Below are positions 16,078-24,847 of a stretch of 32,887 bases of DNA, one piece after another; within the stretch, counting starts at the first letter, position 1; each line of letters begins with the position of its first letter. Source of the DNA: a virus; IMG/VR virus record IMGVR_UViG_3300029954_001014, positions 1 through 32,887 of that record, one strand, 5' to 3'. Both the position numbers and the translations under genes were made by a program. Under the pieces are notes generated by a model. It was not told where the DNA came from, did no database searches, and saw only the letters and a program-made list of their open reading frames with translations.

Positions 16078-16418
16078 GCGGCATGAACTCCCTCACCGGT
16101 CGTGCACTCGCTGGCTTGGATCACATCCGCCAATCCATCCGCGATATTTTGACAACGCCCATCGGCTCGCGCATCCGTCGCCGCCGTTACGGCTCCGACA
16201 TCCCCGAACTCATCGACCAGCCGCTAAACGCGCCGACCGTGCTGCGCATCTACGCCGCAACCGCCTACGCCATCGCGGCCTGGGAACCGCGCATCTCGCT
16301 GACCAGCGTCAAGCTGTCGCGCGACGCCGGCGGCGTCATCTATGTGCTGCTGGAAGGCGTCGCCAACGGCCAGAGCCTTGACCTATCCATCCCCGTGCGC
16401 AATGGGGTGACGCCATGA
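16074..16418 (+). CDS. W: Baseplate protein (P2 gpW family, gp25-like)
   Basis: The 114-aa protein has the gp25-like pattern LDHIRQSIRDILTTPIGSRIRRRRYGSDIPELIDQPLN...VLRIYAATAYAIAAWEPRISL. gp25-like proteins form part of the baseplate wedge that triggers sheath contraction. ATGA overlaps on both sides (V stop, J start) show tight coupling. Confidence 0.94.
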   Translation: MSGMNSLTGRALAGLDHIRQSIRDILTTPIGSRIRRRRYGSDIPELIDQPLNAPTVLRIYAATAYAIAAWEPRISLTSVKLSRDAGGVIYVLLEGVANGQSLDLSIPVRNGVTP

Positions 16419-17338
16419 GCGCACCTATCGACTTGAGCTTGCTGCCCATGCCGCAGCTTGTTGAGACTTTGGATTTTGAAGACATTCTCGCAACACGCAA
16501 ATCTAACCTCATCGGCCTGATGCCCGAGGCGGAGCGCGAAGCAACCGCCGCCATGCTGGAGCTCGAATCAGAGCCAGCCGTCAAGCTGCTGGAAGAAAAC
16601 AGTTATCAAGAAATCGTCATCCGCAACCGCATCAACGACGCCGCGTTAGCCGTCATGCTGCCTTACTCCAAAGGCAGCGACCTCGATAACCTGGGCGCCA
16701 ACTACAACGTCCAACGCCTGACCGTGGTCGCCGCCAATCCGACCACCACACCGCCGACGGCCGCCCTCATGGAAGAGGAAGAAGCCTATCGGCTGCGTAT
16801 TCAAGCGTCGGCCGATGGCCTGTCAACGGCCGGGCCGCGCAGTGCTTACGAGTTTCATGCACGCAGCGCCGACGGTCGCGTCAAGGACGTGCGCGCGATT
16901 AGCCCCGCGCCCTGCGAAGTCGTGATTGTGGTGCTATCCACGGCCACCGATGGCATTGCGCCACCCGACCTATTACGCGTGGTCGAGGAAGCCGTCAACG
17001 ACGAAGAAAAGCGTCCACTCGGCGACCTGGTGACAGCGCAGTCCGCGACCGTCGATGACTACGCCGTCGAAGCAACCTTGTATGTCGCCAAAGGACCGGA
17101 AGCGCCTATCGCACTGGCCGCCGCACAAGCGAACGCCACCACCATCTCGACGCCGCGCCGACCGCTGGGATTTTCCATCTACCGCGCCGCCTACATCGGC
17201 GCGCTCAAGGTCGAAGGCGTCGTCAATGTCGTATTGACCAGCCCAGCCGCCGACATCCTGCGCAATAAAACACAGGCCGCGCGCTGCACGGCGATTCGCA
17301 TCAAGACCGCCATCCTCGAAGAGGCCGACGATGCATAA
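16415..17338 (+). CDS. J: Baseplate wedge protein (P2 gpJ family)
   Basis: The 307-aa protein belongs to the baseplate J-like family. Recognisable parts are the N-terminal PQLVETLDFEDILATRKSNLIGLMPEAER, MLPYSKGSDLDNLGANYNVQRL, YRLRIQASADGLSTAGPRSAYEFHARSADGRVKDVRAISP and the C-terminal RPLGFSIYRAAYIGALKVEGVVNVVL. It links the wedge to the tail fibres. It overlaps W by 4 bases and I by 8. Confidence 0.95.
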   Translation: MSAPIDLSLLPMPQLVETLDFEDILATRKSNLIGLMPEAEREATAAMLELESEPAVKLLEENSYQEIVIRNRINDAALAVMLPYSKGSDLDNLGANYNVQRLTVVAANPTTTPPTAALMEEEEAYRLRIQASADGLSTAGPRSAYEFHARSADGRVKDVRAISPAPCEVVIVVLSTATDGIAPPDLLRVVEEAVNDEEKRPLGDLVTAQSATVDDYAVEATLYVAKGPEAPIALAAAQANATTISTPRRPLGFSIYRAAYIGALKVEGVVNVVLTSPAADILRNKTQAARCTAIRIKTAILEEADDA

Positions 17339-17951
17339 CTTCGTTGCCACCCTGCCGCCCAACACGACCCCTTTAGAACGCGCGCTCGCGACATCCTGCG
17401 CTGCCCTGGTCGATATCCCGGTGCCGCTGCGTGACCTGTGGAGCACAGACCGCTGCCCGCTGGCACTGTTACCGATCCTGGCCTGGTCGTTCTCAGTTGA
17501 CCGTTGGGACGATTCCTGGAGCGAAGCGACCAAGCGCGCCACCATCAAGGCATCGCGCTACATCCATCAACACAAGGGCACCATCGCCGCCGTGCGGCGC
17601 GTAGTGGCTTCGCTGGGCTACGTGATCAAGATCACCGAATGGTGGCAAACCATACCAAGGGGACCGCGTGGCACTTTTGGCCTGGAAATCGGACTACTCG
17701 ACTCCGGCATCAGCGAAGAAATGTTTGTCGAAATGGAACGCCTGATTGCTGATACCAAGCCATTAAGCCGACATTTAATAGGACTCGCGATCCATCTCGA
17801 AACACGCGGAACGATATTCATTAGCGCGCTGGCTTATCACGGCGACGAAATGACTATCTACCCATGGTTAGCAGAAAAAATCGAAGTGCGCGGCATCCTC
17901 ACGCAGGTCGGCGCATCCCAAACTATTGACACCATGACGGTTTATTCATGA
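17331..17951 (+). CDS. I: Baseplate/tail protein (P2 gpI family)
   Basis: The 206-aa protein carries the gpI signature LPPNTTPLERALATSCAALVDIPVPLRDLWSTDRCPLALLPILAWSFSVDRWDDSW...KRATIKASRYIHQHKGTIAAVRRVV. It forms the outer wedge with J and W and lies between J and the fibre gene as in P2. It overlaps H by 4 bases. Confidence 0.95.
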   Translation: MHNFVATLPPNTTPLERALATSCAALVDIPVPLRDLWSTDRCPLALLPILAWSFSVDRWDDSWSEATKRATIKASRYIHQHKGTIAAVRRVVASLGYVIKITEWWQTIPRGPRGTFGLEIGLLDSGISEEMFVEMERLIADTKPLSRHLIGLAIHLETRGTIFISALAYHGDEMTIYPWLAEKIEVRGILTQVGASQTIDTMTVYS

Positions 17952-19306
17952 GCACATATTTCGCAATTTTGACAAAAGTCGGAGAGGCCAAGCTGGCCAA
18001 TGCCATCGCGCTCGGCACAAAACTGGACCTGACGCAAATGGCCGTAGGTGACGGCAACGGCAATCTGCCCATGCCAAGCCGCGAGCAAACAGCGCTGACG
18101 CATGAAGTCAGGCGCGCCGCAATAAATCAATTGAGTCGTGACGCCACCAACAACAGTCAGATCATTGTCGAACAGGTATTGCCGGAAAACGTAGGCGGCT
18201 GGTGGATTCGCGAAATCGGCATCTACGACGCCGCCGGCGACCTCTGCGCCGTCGCCAATTGCCCGCCGAGCTATAAACCACAACTGGCTGAAGGCAGCGG
18301 CCGCACGCAAGTAGTGCGCGTAATTCTGATTGTCGCAAGCAGCACCGCTATCGAACTCAAAATTGATCCATCGGTCGTACTCGCCACAAAGAAATATGCC
18401 GATGACAAGATGATCGAAGTCATTACCTTACACGAGGGAAAACTCAACCCGCATCCGCAATACATGAACCAAGTCGAGGGCGAGCAAAGTATTGCCGCTG
18501 CCGTAACGGCTTTGACTGACAAAATAGCGCAAAAAGCCGATCTCGCCGGAACAGAAAACCAGACTTTCAAGGTCGGCAAAGCCACGTTGCCATCACATGC
18601 CATCAATCTCGGCCACGCCGATAGCCGCTACATGCCGGCAAGCGGTGGCGAGCGCATCGGCGAAATGGTCGACTGGCCCTATCCAAGCATCAAGCCCAAT
18701 ACCTTGCTGTGCAATGGCCAAGCGGTATCAAGCACGGTATATGCAGCGCTGTTCGCCTTCGCCGTCAAGGTAAAAGTCGGTGCAACCATCGCGATGGCCG
18801 CGCCCACTGTAGTGACCTGGCCGAATCATCCGCTCTATATCAATGCCCCCATCAAGTTCACCAGCACCGGCGCATTGCCGAACGGCTTGGTGACAGGTAG
18901 CACTTACTACGTCATCGGCGGGCTTAACTACGGCGCCAACACGTTCCAGATCAGCGCAACCATAGGCGGCCCGGCCATCATAGCTAGTGGCGCGCAGTCT
19001 GGCGTACACACCGCAATTCACGCGGTCCACGGCTGCGCCAATGACCTCAGTACGTTCAACTTGCCAAATGTTCCAGCCGGTTTCGCTACGATTCAAGCAG
19101 CAAACACGGAAGGCACGACGACCGTCGGCCAGGTGCTTGAGCACAATCACACCAATGTCAATTATCGCGGTGACCTTGTTGGCGGCGGCGGTAGCGGTGC
19201 GCTGATCTCGAATACCTATGGTTCTCAGTATTTGATCAATGGCGGCGGCGGTTCTGCCAACCTCGCCGCAGGCTTGGCCGTGCGCAAGTGTATTTATTTT
19301 GCATAA
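17948..19306 (+). CDS. H: Tail fibre / collar protein (P2 gpH-like)
   Basis: The 452-aa fibre protein opens with the conserved baseplate-attachment domain (about residues 1-150, STYFAILTKVGEAKLANAIALG... VGGWWIREIGIYDAAGDLCAVANCPPSYKP). A shaft linker with the NPHPQYMNQ motif follows. From about residue 235 a tail-collar domain begins (GERIGEMVDWPYPSIKPNTLLCNGQAV), and the Gly-rich C-terminus (GGGGSGALISNTYGSQYLINGGGGSANLAAGLAVRKCIYFA) is likely the receptor-binding tip. It is shorter than P2 gpH (669 aa). No fibre-assembly chaperone gene (G) follows. Confidence 0.9.
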   Translation: MSTYFAILTKVGEAKLANAIALGTKLDLTQMAVGDGNGNLPMPSREQTALTHEVRRAAINQLSRDATNNSQIIVEQVLPENVGGWWIREIGIYDAAGDLCAVANCPPSYKPQLAEGSGRTQVVRVILIVASSTAIELKIDPSVVLATKKYADDKMIEVITLHEGKLNPHPQYMNQVEGEQSIAAAVTALTDKIAQKADLAGTENQTFKVGKATLPSHAINLGHADSRYMPASGGERIGEMVDWPYPSIKPNTLLCNGQAVSSTVYAALFAFAVKVKVGATIAMAAPTVVTWPNHPLYINAPIKFTSTGALPNGLVTGSTYYVIGGLNYGANTFQISATIGGPAIIASGAQSGVHTAIHAVHGCANDLSTFNLPNVPAGFATIQAANTEGTTTVGQVLEHNHTNVNYRGDLVGGGGSGALISNTYGSQYLINGGGGSANLAAGLAVRKCIYFA

Positions 19307-19318
19307 AGGAATGTCGCC

Positions 19319-19498
19319 ATGGATGCAATTGCAGACGCATTTGCCCCGCTCAATACGACATTTGACGTACCGCCAAATTTTGCCAACAACAACCGGAGAA
19401 ATGCATGTCAACCGATTATCACCATGGCGTTCGCGTCATCGAAGTCAACGAGGGCTCACGCCCGATCCGCACTATTGCAACAGCCGTCATCGGCCTGA
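19319..19498 (+). CDS. Possible 59-aa ORF between H and FI
   Basis: An AAAGGA RBS lies 7 bases before ATG 19319, and the frame runs for 59 codons, the last 31 or so overlapping the start of the sheath gene. The first 25 residues (MDAIADAFAPLNTTFDVPP...) look more like protein than the tail end. It occupies the slot of the missing fibre chaperone. It may be a remnant, a translational leader or chance. Confidence 0.25.
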   Translation: MDAIADAFAPLNTTFDVPPNFANNNRRNACQPIITMAFASSKSTRAHARSALLQQPSSA

Positions 19499-20580
19499 TT
19501 GCTACGGCCGCAGACGCGGACCCCGCCGTCTTCCCGCTCAATACGCCGGTTCTCGTCACCAACGTGATCGCCGCACAAGCCAAGGCCGGCACCAAAGGCA
19601 CCCTGCGTCGCGTGCTCGAAGTGTTCGCCGCGCAGACCAAACCACTGACCGTCGTCGTGCGTGTGGCCGAAGGCGCCACCGAGGCAGAAACGAGCTCAAA
19701 TGTTGTCGGCGGCGTCTCCGAAGACGGCAAGTATCTGGGCGCCCAAGCCTTGCTGGCGGCGCAAAGCAAGCTCGGCATCAAGCCGCGCATCCTGGGCGCA
19801 CCGGGTCTTGATACCCAGGCCGTCACCAATGCGCTCGCCAGCGTGGCACAAGCGCTGCGCGGTTTTGTCTATGCCTTCGCCCATGACTGCGCCAACGTCG
19901 TCGAAGCCACCACCTATCGCGGCCAGTTCGGCCAGCGTGAAGTCATGCTCCTCTGGCCCAACTTCCTCTCCTGGGACACCGCGACCAGCGCCGACAAGGA
20001 AATGTCGGCCGTCGCCTACGCCATGGCACTGCGCGCCAAAATCGACGAACAGACCGGCTGGCACAAGACACTCTCCAACGTCGTCATCAACGGCCCGACC
20101 GGCATCGCCAAAGACGTGTTCTGGGACTTGCAAGACCCCGCCACCGACGCCGGCGTCTTGAACGCCAAGGAAGTCACCACGCTGATTAATGCCAGTGGCT
20201 ATCGCTTCTGGGGCTCGCGCACCTGCGAAGTGCCAGGCGGCTTCTTCCCCTTCGAGAACTACACCCGCACCGCGCAAGTGCTGGCCGACACCATTGCCGA
20301 CGCGCATATGGATTACGTCGATAAGCCACTGCATCCATCGCTCGTGACCGACATGCTCGAAAGCATCAATGCCAAATTCCGCGAACTCAAAGCCTTCGGC
20401 TACCTCATCGATGGCCAAGCCTGGTACGACGAGAAATTCAACGACAAAGACACCCTGAAAGCCGGCAAGCTCACCATCGACTACAACTACACGCCAGTGC
20501 CGCCGCTGGAAAACCTGATGTTCCAGCAACGCATTACCGACAGCTACCTGGCCGACTTCGCCAGCCGCATTACCGCCTAA
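19405..20580 (+). CDS. FI: Tail sheath protein (P2 gpFI family)
   Basis: The 391-aa contractile sheath protein opens with the typical TDYHHGVRVIEVNEGSRPIRTIATAVIGLIATAADAD, includes GAPGLDTQAVTNALASVAQALRGFVYA, and ends with KAGKLTIDYNYTPVPPLENLMFQQRITDSYLADFASRI. It polymerises around the tube and contracts at infection. Length matches P2 FI (396 aa). A GGAGAA RBS precedes ATG 19405. Confidence 0.96.
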   Translation: MSTDYHHGVRVIEVNEGSRPIRTIATAVIGLIATAADADPAVFPLNTPVLVTNVIAAQAKAGTKGTLRRVLEVFAAQTKPLTVVVRVAEGATEAETSSNVVGGVSEDGKYLGAQALLAAQSKLGIKPRILGAPGLDTQAVTNALASVAQALRGFVYAFAHDCANVVEATTYRGQFGQREVMLLWPNFLSWDTATSADKEMSAVAYAMALRAKIDEQTGWHKTLSNVVINGPTGIAKDVFWDLQDPATDAGVLNAKEVTTLINASGYRFWGSRTCEVPGGFFPFENYTRTAQVLADTIADAHMDYVDKPLHPSLVTDMLESINAKFRELKAFGYLIDGQAWYDEKFNDKDTLKAGKLTIDYNYTPVPPLENLMFQQRITDSYLADFASRITA

Positions 20581-20646
20581 TCCGACCTAGCTGCCGACAA
20601 CTTCGCCAGCCAGTCAAACACCAACACTGCACGAGGAGCTTTCACC

Positions 20647-21156
20647 ATGGGTATGCCCAGCAAATTAAAACTATTCAATCTGTTCTCGGACGGCACCAGC
20701 TACCTCGGTGAAGTTCCCGAGATCACCTTGCCAAAACTGTCTCGCAAGATGGAAGAGTATCGCGCCGGCAGCATGACCGGCCCCGTCTCCGTTGACCTGG
20801 GCAACGAAGCGATTTCGCTGGAATTTACCGCCGGCGGTCTCATCGTCGATGCCCTGAAAAAATACGGCGCCAAGAAACACAACGCCGTGCAACTGCGTTT
20901 CGCCGGCGGCTATCAGAACGACGACACCGGCGCGGTTGACGCCGTCGAAGTGGTCGTACGCGGTCGCTATAAAGAAGTCGATATGGGCAACGCCAAGGCC
21001 GGCGACGACACCAACCAGAAATACACCATGCCATGCAGCTACTACAAGCTGACCATCAATAACGAAGTCATCTACGAATTCGACTTCGTCGCCGGCATCG
21101 AAAACATTGCCGGCGTCAGCCAAAACAGCGACCTGCTGAAAGCCATCGGCCTGTAA
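20647..21156 (+). CDS. FII: Tail tube protein (P2 gpFII family)
   Basis: The 169-aa tube protein is equal in length class to P2 FII (172 aa), with GMPSKLKLFNLFSDGTSYLGEVPEITLPKLSRKMEEYRAGSMTGPV at the start and MPCSYYKLTINNEVIYEFDFVAGIENIAGVSQN near the end. It forms the inner tube that conducts DNA. A GAGGAG RBS precedes ATG 20647; an in-frame ATG at 20653 is also possible. Confidence 0.96.
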   Translation: MGMPSKLKLFNLFSDGTSYLGEVPEITLPKLSRKMEEYRAGSMTGPVSVDLGNEAISLEFTAGGLIVDALKKYGAKKHNAVQLRFAGGYQNDDTGAVDAVEVVVRGRYKEVDMGNAKAGDDTNQKYTMPCSYYKLTINNEVIYEFDFVAGIENIAGVSQNSDLLKAIGL

Positions 21157-21206
21157 TCCCGTCAGCCGTCCGAACGCAACATCCTCTCACCATACCAAGG
21201 AACAAC

Positions 21207-21524
21207 ATGTCCAAGCCCACCGAAGCCAAACCAGAAACCGCCGTCATCGTCCTCGACGAGCCCATCGCGCGCGGCAACACCGACATCACCGAAATCACCA
21301 TCCGCCGCCCAAAATCCGGCGCGCTGCGTGGCGTCAGTTTGCTGGACCTGTTGCAACTGAACGTCACCGCCCTGCAAGTCGTGTTGCCGCGCATCACTGA
21401 GCCGTCACTCACGCAAGCCGATGTGGCCGCCTTGGACCCGGCCGACCTATTGCAGATTGGCACCGAGGTTTCGAATTTTTTGGCACCGAAGGCCGATCGC
21501 GCCATGGTCTCCCGCTCGAAGTAG
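21207..21524 (+). CDS. E: Tail assembly protein E (P2 gpE family)
   Basis: The 105-aa protein is in the E position. Its central part (ITEITIRRPKSGALRGVSLLDLLQLNVTALQVVLPRITEPSLTQADVAALDPADLLQIGTEVSNFL) is the family core. Together with its frameshifted form it acts as chaperone for the tape-measure protein, as do gpG/gpGT of lambda. A slippery heptamer lies at codons 90-92. Confidence 0.92.
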   Translation: MSKPTEAKPETAVIVLDEPIARGNTDITEITIRRPKSGALRGVSLLDLLQLNVTALQVVLPRITEPSLTQADVAALDPADLLQIGTEVSNFLAPKADRAMVSRSK

Positions 21525-21646
21525 AAGAAGCCATGGCCGACATCGCCGCCGTCTTTCATTGGATTCCGGCGGCGATGGACGAATTGGATGTAGACGAGTT
21601 GATGAGCTGGCGCGAGCGCGCCCGGGTCCGAAGCGGAGCGGAGTAA
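21207..21646 (+). CDS. E+E': Frameshift fusion E+E' (P2-type -1 frameshift)
   Basis: The heptamer T TTT TTG lies at 21476-21482, in the correct phase (AAT TTT TTG, codons 90-92 of E). It is the same slippery sequence known from P2. A -1 slip there joins E to the open frame that continues through HWIPAAMDELDVDELMSWRERA and stops at 21644-21646, giving about 146 aa. The stop lies directly before the T start codon. E' is not preceded by a good RBS of its own, which supports the fusion. Coordinates span both frames. Confidence 0.85.
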
Positions 21647-24271
21647 ATGAGCAACGATCTCAAAATGCAGGTGGTGTTTTCTTTGTTGGACCGCATCACC
21701 GGCCCGATGAAAAAAATTACCGGCGGTTCCAGTGAGACCGCCAGGGCCTTGAAGGCGGCCAGTGATCGCCTGCGCCTGCTCCATGAACAACAGCGCAACA
21801 TCAGCCAATTCCGTGAACTGCATCAAGGTCTGGCGAAGACATCGTCGACATTGCGAGAGGCACAACAACGCGTAGCCGAACTCGCCAACAAGATGAAAGC
21901 CAGCGCAACCCCGACGCGAGCCATGACGCGCGAATTCAACGCCGCCGTGCGCGTCGCTGGCAGTCTGAAACACGCCAGCGAACGCCAGACCTTCCAACTA
22001 CAACAGATGCGTGAGCGCCTGTCCGGCGCCGGCATTGAAACGCGCAAACTCGGAGACGCACAAAGCTGGCTCAAAAAAAATATCGCCTACACCAATGCCG
22101 AACTCGAATCCCAGCAAAAGAAACTAGCCGCCACCGCCAGACGTGATCAACGCGTCACGGCCGCGCATCAGCGCGCCGACAAACTGCGCAGCACTGCCGC
22201 CAACCTCGTCGGCGCTGGTGCCGGCGCTACCGCTGGCGGCATGGTGCTAGGTGCGCCCCTGGTAAAAGGCTTGAACGAAGCCAAGCACTATCAGACCGAA
22301 TCCGGCCGAGTGCAGGCACTGGGCCTCGACAGCAAGAGCAATGCCGCAGCCATGGCGTTTGCCAAGAACATGAAAACCTACGGCACCAGCCAGCTCGACA
22401 ATCTGCAACTGCTGCGTGACGGCATTACCGCGTTTGGCGATACCCACCACGCCGAAATGGTGGCCCCGATACTGGCAAAAATGAAGTTCGGCAATCACGC
22501 GTTCTTTGGCGAAGCCGAAGGTGCAGACAACGAGCGCAAGTTCATGGATATGCTCAAAGTCATCGAAATGCGCAACGGCACCAAAGACCTGGCAACCTTC
22601 GAGAAGCAAGCCAACATGGTTCAGCAAGTCATCACCGCCACCGGCGGCCGGGTTGGCCCATCCGAATGGCTCAACATGATCAAGACCGGCGGCATCGCAG
22701 CCAAGGGCGTCAAGGATGAGTCCTTCTATTACCAGATGGAACCACTCGTGCAGGAAATGTCAGGCAACCGCGTCGGCACGGCCATGATGAGCGCCTATCA
22801 GAATCTGTATCAAGGCCGCACCACGAAACGCTCGATGGCGTTGCTATCCGATCTGGGCTTGATCGGCGACGCCAGCAAGGTAAAGCACGACAAGGCCGGT
22901 CAGATTTCCTTCTTGAATCCCGGTGCAATCAAGGGCGCCGACCTGTTCCGCGATAGTCAATTCGCGTGGATGGAAAAGGTCATGCTCCCGCAACTGGCCA
23001 GCAAAGGCATTACCAGCGAAGATGCTGTGCTCGATGCCATCGGCGGCATCTTCTCAAACCGCACCGCATCGAACCTGTTTGCGACCATGTACCAGCAGCG
23101 CAACCAGATTCACAAGAATGAAAAGCTCAACCGTGGCGCAGCCGATATCGACCAGTTGGACCAGCTCGGCCGTACCACCGCCAGCGGCCAGGAACTGGAA
23201 ACGCAAGCCAAGCTCGCCGACCTTAAGTTAAAACTCGGCACGGCAATCTTGCCGATGTACGCACGCGCCCTGGAAATAGCGACCTCAGCGGCACAAGGTT
23301 TGACCGCCTTCATGGAGCGCAACCCGACGCTCGCAAAAGCAATGATTGTCGGGCTCGCTGCTGTAGCCGCGATCCTGGTCGTGATCGGTCCCTTAATGCT
23401 AGGGCTCGCCGCCCTCATCGGCCCCTACGCCATGCTGCACCTCATGTTCGCCCGTCTAGGTGTGCAAGGCGGCGTGCTGATGCCAATCTTGCGAGGTCTC
23501 GGGACGGTCTTCATGTGGCTGGGCCGCGTGTTTCTGATGAACCCTATCGGCCTGGCCGTGACCGCTATCGCCGGCGCTGCTTACCTGCTGTACCGAAATT
23601 GGGAGCCGATTTCCGCGTTCTTCATGGGCCTGTGGGGCCAGGTGCAAACCGCCTTCGCTGGGGGCGTCGCTGGCGTGGGTGCGTTGATATTAAATTGGTC
23701 TCCACTTGGCTTGTTCTGCCAGGCGTTTGCCGCCGTGCTGGGCTGGTTCGGTATCGACCTGCCGGCGAAATTCAGCGAGTTCGGCGCCATGATCCTGCGC
23801 GGCCTGGCAAACGGCATCACCGGCGCACTGGGAACAGTGAAAGACGCCGTCATGTCGGCCGGCTCGGCTGTCATCAACTGGTTTAAAGAAAAGCTCGACA
23901 TCCATAGCCCCAGCCGCGTTTTTGCGGAGCTCGGCGACTACACCATGCAAGGACTGGCCATCGGCATGAACCGAGGCGAGAACCAGCCCTTGCAGGCGGT
24001 TTCCAGCCTGGCGCGCAAGCTGGCCGGCGTCGGTGCGGGCATCGCCATTGGCACAGCGAGCATGCCGGCGATGTCGTTCGACACGCGCCCGGCGCTAGCT
24101 CCTGGCGGTGGCGGTGGCCTCGTTGTCCATGGCGACACCATCAACATCACCATACAAGCCACCTCCGGCATGGACGAACAAGCCATCGCCCGCACCGTCG
24201 CGACCGTGCTCGAGCGCCGCGAACGCGACAAGGCCGCACGCTTGCGCTCGTCACTGTCCGACCGCGCTTAA
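21647..24271 (+). CDS. T: Tail tape-measure protein (P2 gpT family)
   Basis: The 874-aa protein sets tail length. The N-terminal half is helical and coiled (for example RLRLLHEQQRNISQFRELHQGLAKTSSTLREAQQRVAELANKMK). A hydrophobic region around residues 560-660 (AMIVGLAAVAAILVVIGPLMLGLAALIG and more) provides membrane-inserting segments. The C-terminal motif WFKEKLDIHSPSRVFAELGDYTMQGLAIGM is widely shared among tape-measure proteins. The start follows the E' stop without gap. Length is close to P2 gpT (815 aa). Confidence 0.95.
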   Translation: MSNDLKMQVVFSLLDRITGPMKKITGGSSETARALKAASDRLRLLHEQQRNISQFRELHQGLAKTSSTLREAQQRVAELANKMKASATPTRAMTREFNAAVRVAGSLKHASERQTFQLQQMRERLSGAGIETRKLGDAQSWLKKNIAYTNAELESQQKKLAATARRDQRVTAAHQRADKLRSTAANLVGAGAGATAGGMVLGAPLVKGLNEAKHYQTESGRVQALGLDSKSNAAAMAFAKNMKTYGTSQLDNLQLLRDGITAFGDTHHAEMVAPILAKMKFGNHAFFGEAEGADNERKFMDMLKVIEMRNGTKDLATFEKQANMVQQVITATGGRVGPSEWLNMIKTGGIAAKGVKDESFYYQMEPLVQEMSGNRVGTAMMSAYQNLYQGRTTKRSMALLSDLGLIGDASKVKHDKAGQISFLNPGAIKGADLFRDSQFAWMEKVMLPQLASKGITSEDAVLDAIGGIFSNRTASNLFATMYQQRNQIHKNEKLNRGAADIDQLDQLGRTTASGQELETQAKLADLKLKLGTAILPMYARALEIATSAAQGLTAFMERNPTLAKAMIVGLAAVAAILVVIGPLMLGLAALIGPYAMLHLMFARLGVQGGVLMPILRGLGTVFMWLGRVFLMNPIGLAVTAIAGAAYLLYRNWEPISAFFMGLWGQVQTAFAGGVAGVGALILNWSPLGLFCQAFAAVLGWFGIDLPAKFSEFGAMILRGLANGITGALGTVKDAVMSAGSAVINWFKEKLDIHSPSRVFAELGDYTMQGLAIGMNRGENQPLQAVSSLARKLAGVGAGIAIGTASMPAMSFDTRPALAPGGGGGLVVHGDTINITIQATSGMDEQAIARTVATVLERRERDKAARLRSSLSDRA

Positions 24272-24283
24272 GGAATGCACACC

Positions 24284-24847
24284 ATGATGATGATTTTAGG
24301 CATGTTCGTTTTTAGTCTGCCGACCCTGGCGTACCAAGAGTTGCAGAGAAAAACGCAATGGAAATACGCCAGCAACGGCCGCATCGGCCGACGCGACGCC
24401 AAGCAATTCACCGGCCCAGGCGACGACACCATCACCCTGTCCGGCTGGGTCGCCCCCGAACTCACGGGCAGCCTCTACTCCTTCGACGCCCTGCGCCTGA
24501 TGGCCGATACAGGCAAGAGTTGGATACTGATCCAAGGCACCGGCCGCATCTATGGCGCATATGTCATCACCGACCTGGCGGAAACCCGCACCGTTCTCGA
24601 CGGCAGCGGCGACGCCGCCAAGGTCGAATTCAGCATCACCTTAGAACGTAGCGACGACAACGTGCCCGCCCTGATCGGCCTCGGCGACATCTCAGAACTG
24701 CGCAACATGTTGCGTCTAGATAGCCTCACCAATAGCATCGCCGACGGTGCGAGAAATGCCATCGGCAGCGTCGTCGGCGGCATCACCGACAAGGTCGGCG
24801 GCGTGGTCGATGCGATCAAAGGACCATTCGGCGGGAGCAGCACATGA
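24284..24847 (+). CDS. U: Tail terminator/tip protein (P2 gpU family)
   Basis: The 187-aa protein belongs to the gpU family: ILGMFVFSLPTLAYQELQRKTQWKYASNGRIGRRDAKQFTGPGDDTITLSGWVAPELTG...YSFDALRLMADTGKSWILIQGTGRIYGAYVITDL. AGGA at 24271-24274 is well spaced for ATG 24284, whereas the earlier ATG 24275 abuts it. The Gly/Val-rich C-terminal 40 residues extend beyond the core family. It overlaps D by 4 bases. Confidence 0.93.
   Translation: MMMILGMFVFSLPTLAYQELQRKTQWKYASNGRIGRRDAKQFTGPGDDTITLSGWVAPELTGSLYSFDALRLMADTGKSWILIQGTGRIYGAYVITDLAETRTVLDGSGDAAKVEFSITLERSDDNVPALIGLGDISELRNMLRLDSLTNSIADGARNAIGSVVGGITDKVGGVVDAIKGPFGGSST

Noticed and set aside
18728-19411. 227-aa minus-strand frame inside the tail-fibre gene
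   Set aside because: It has low-complexity composition and no RBS, and H on the other strand has clear family domains. The same applies to the minus-strand frames over O, N, FI and T.
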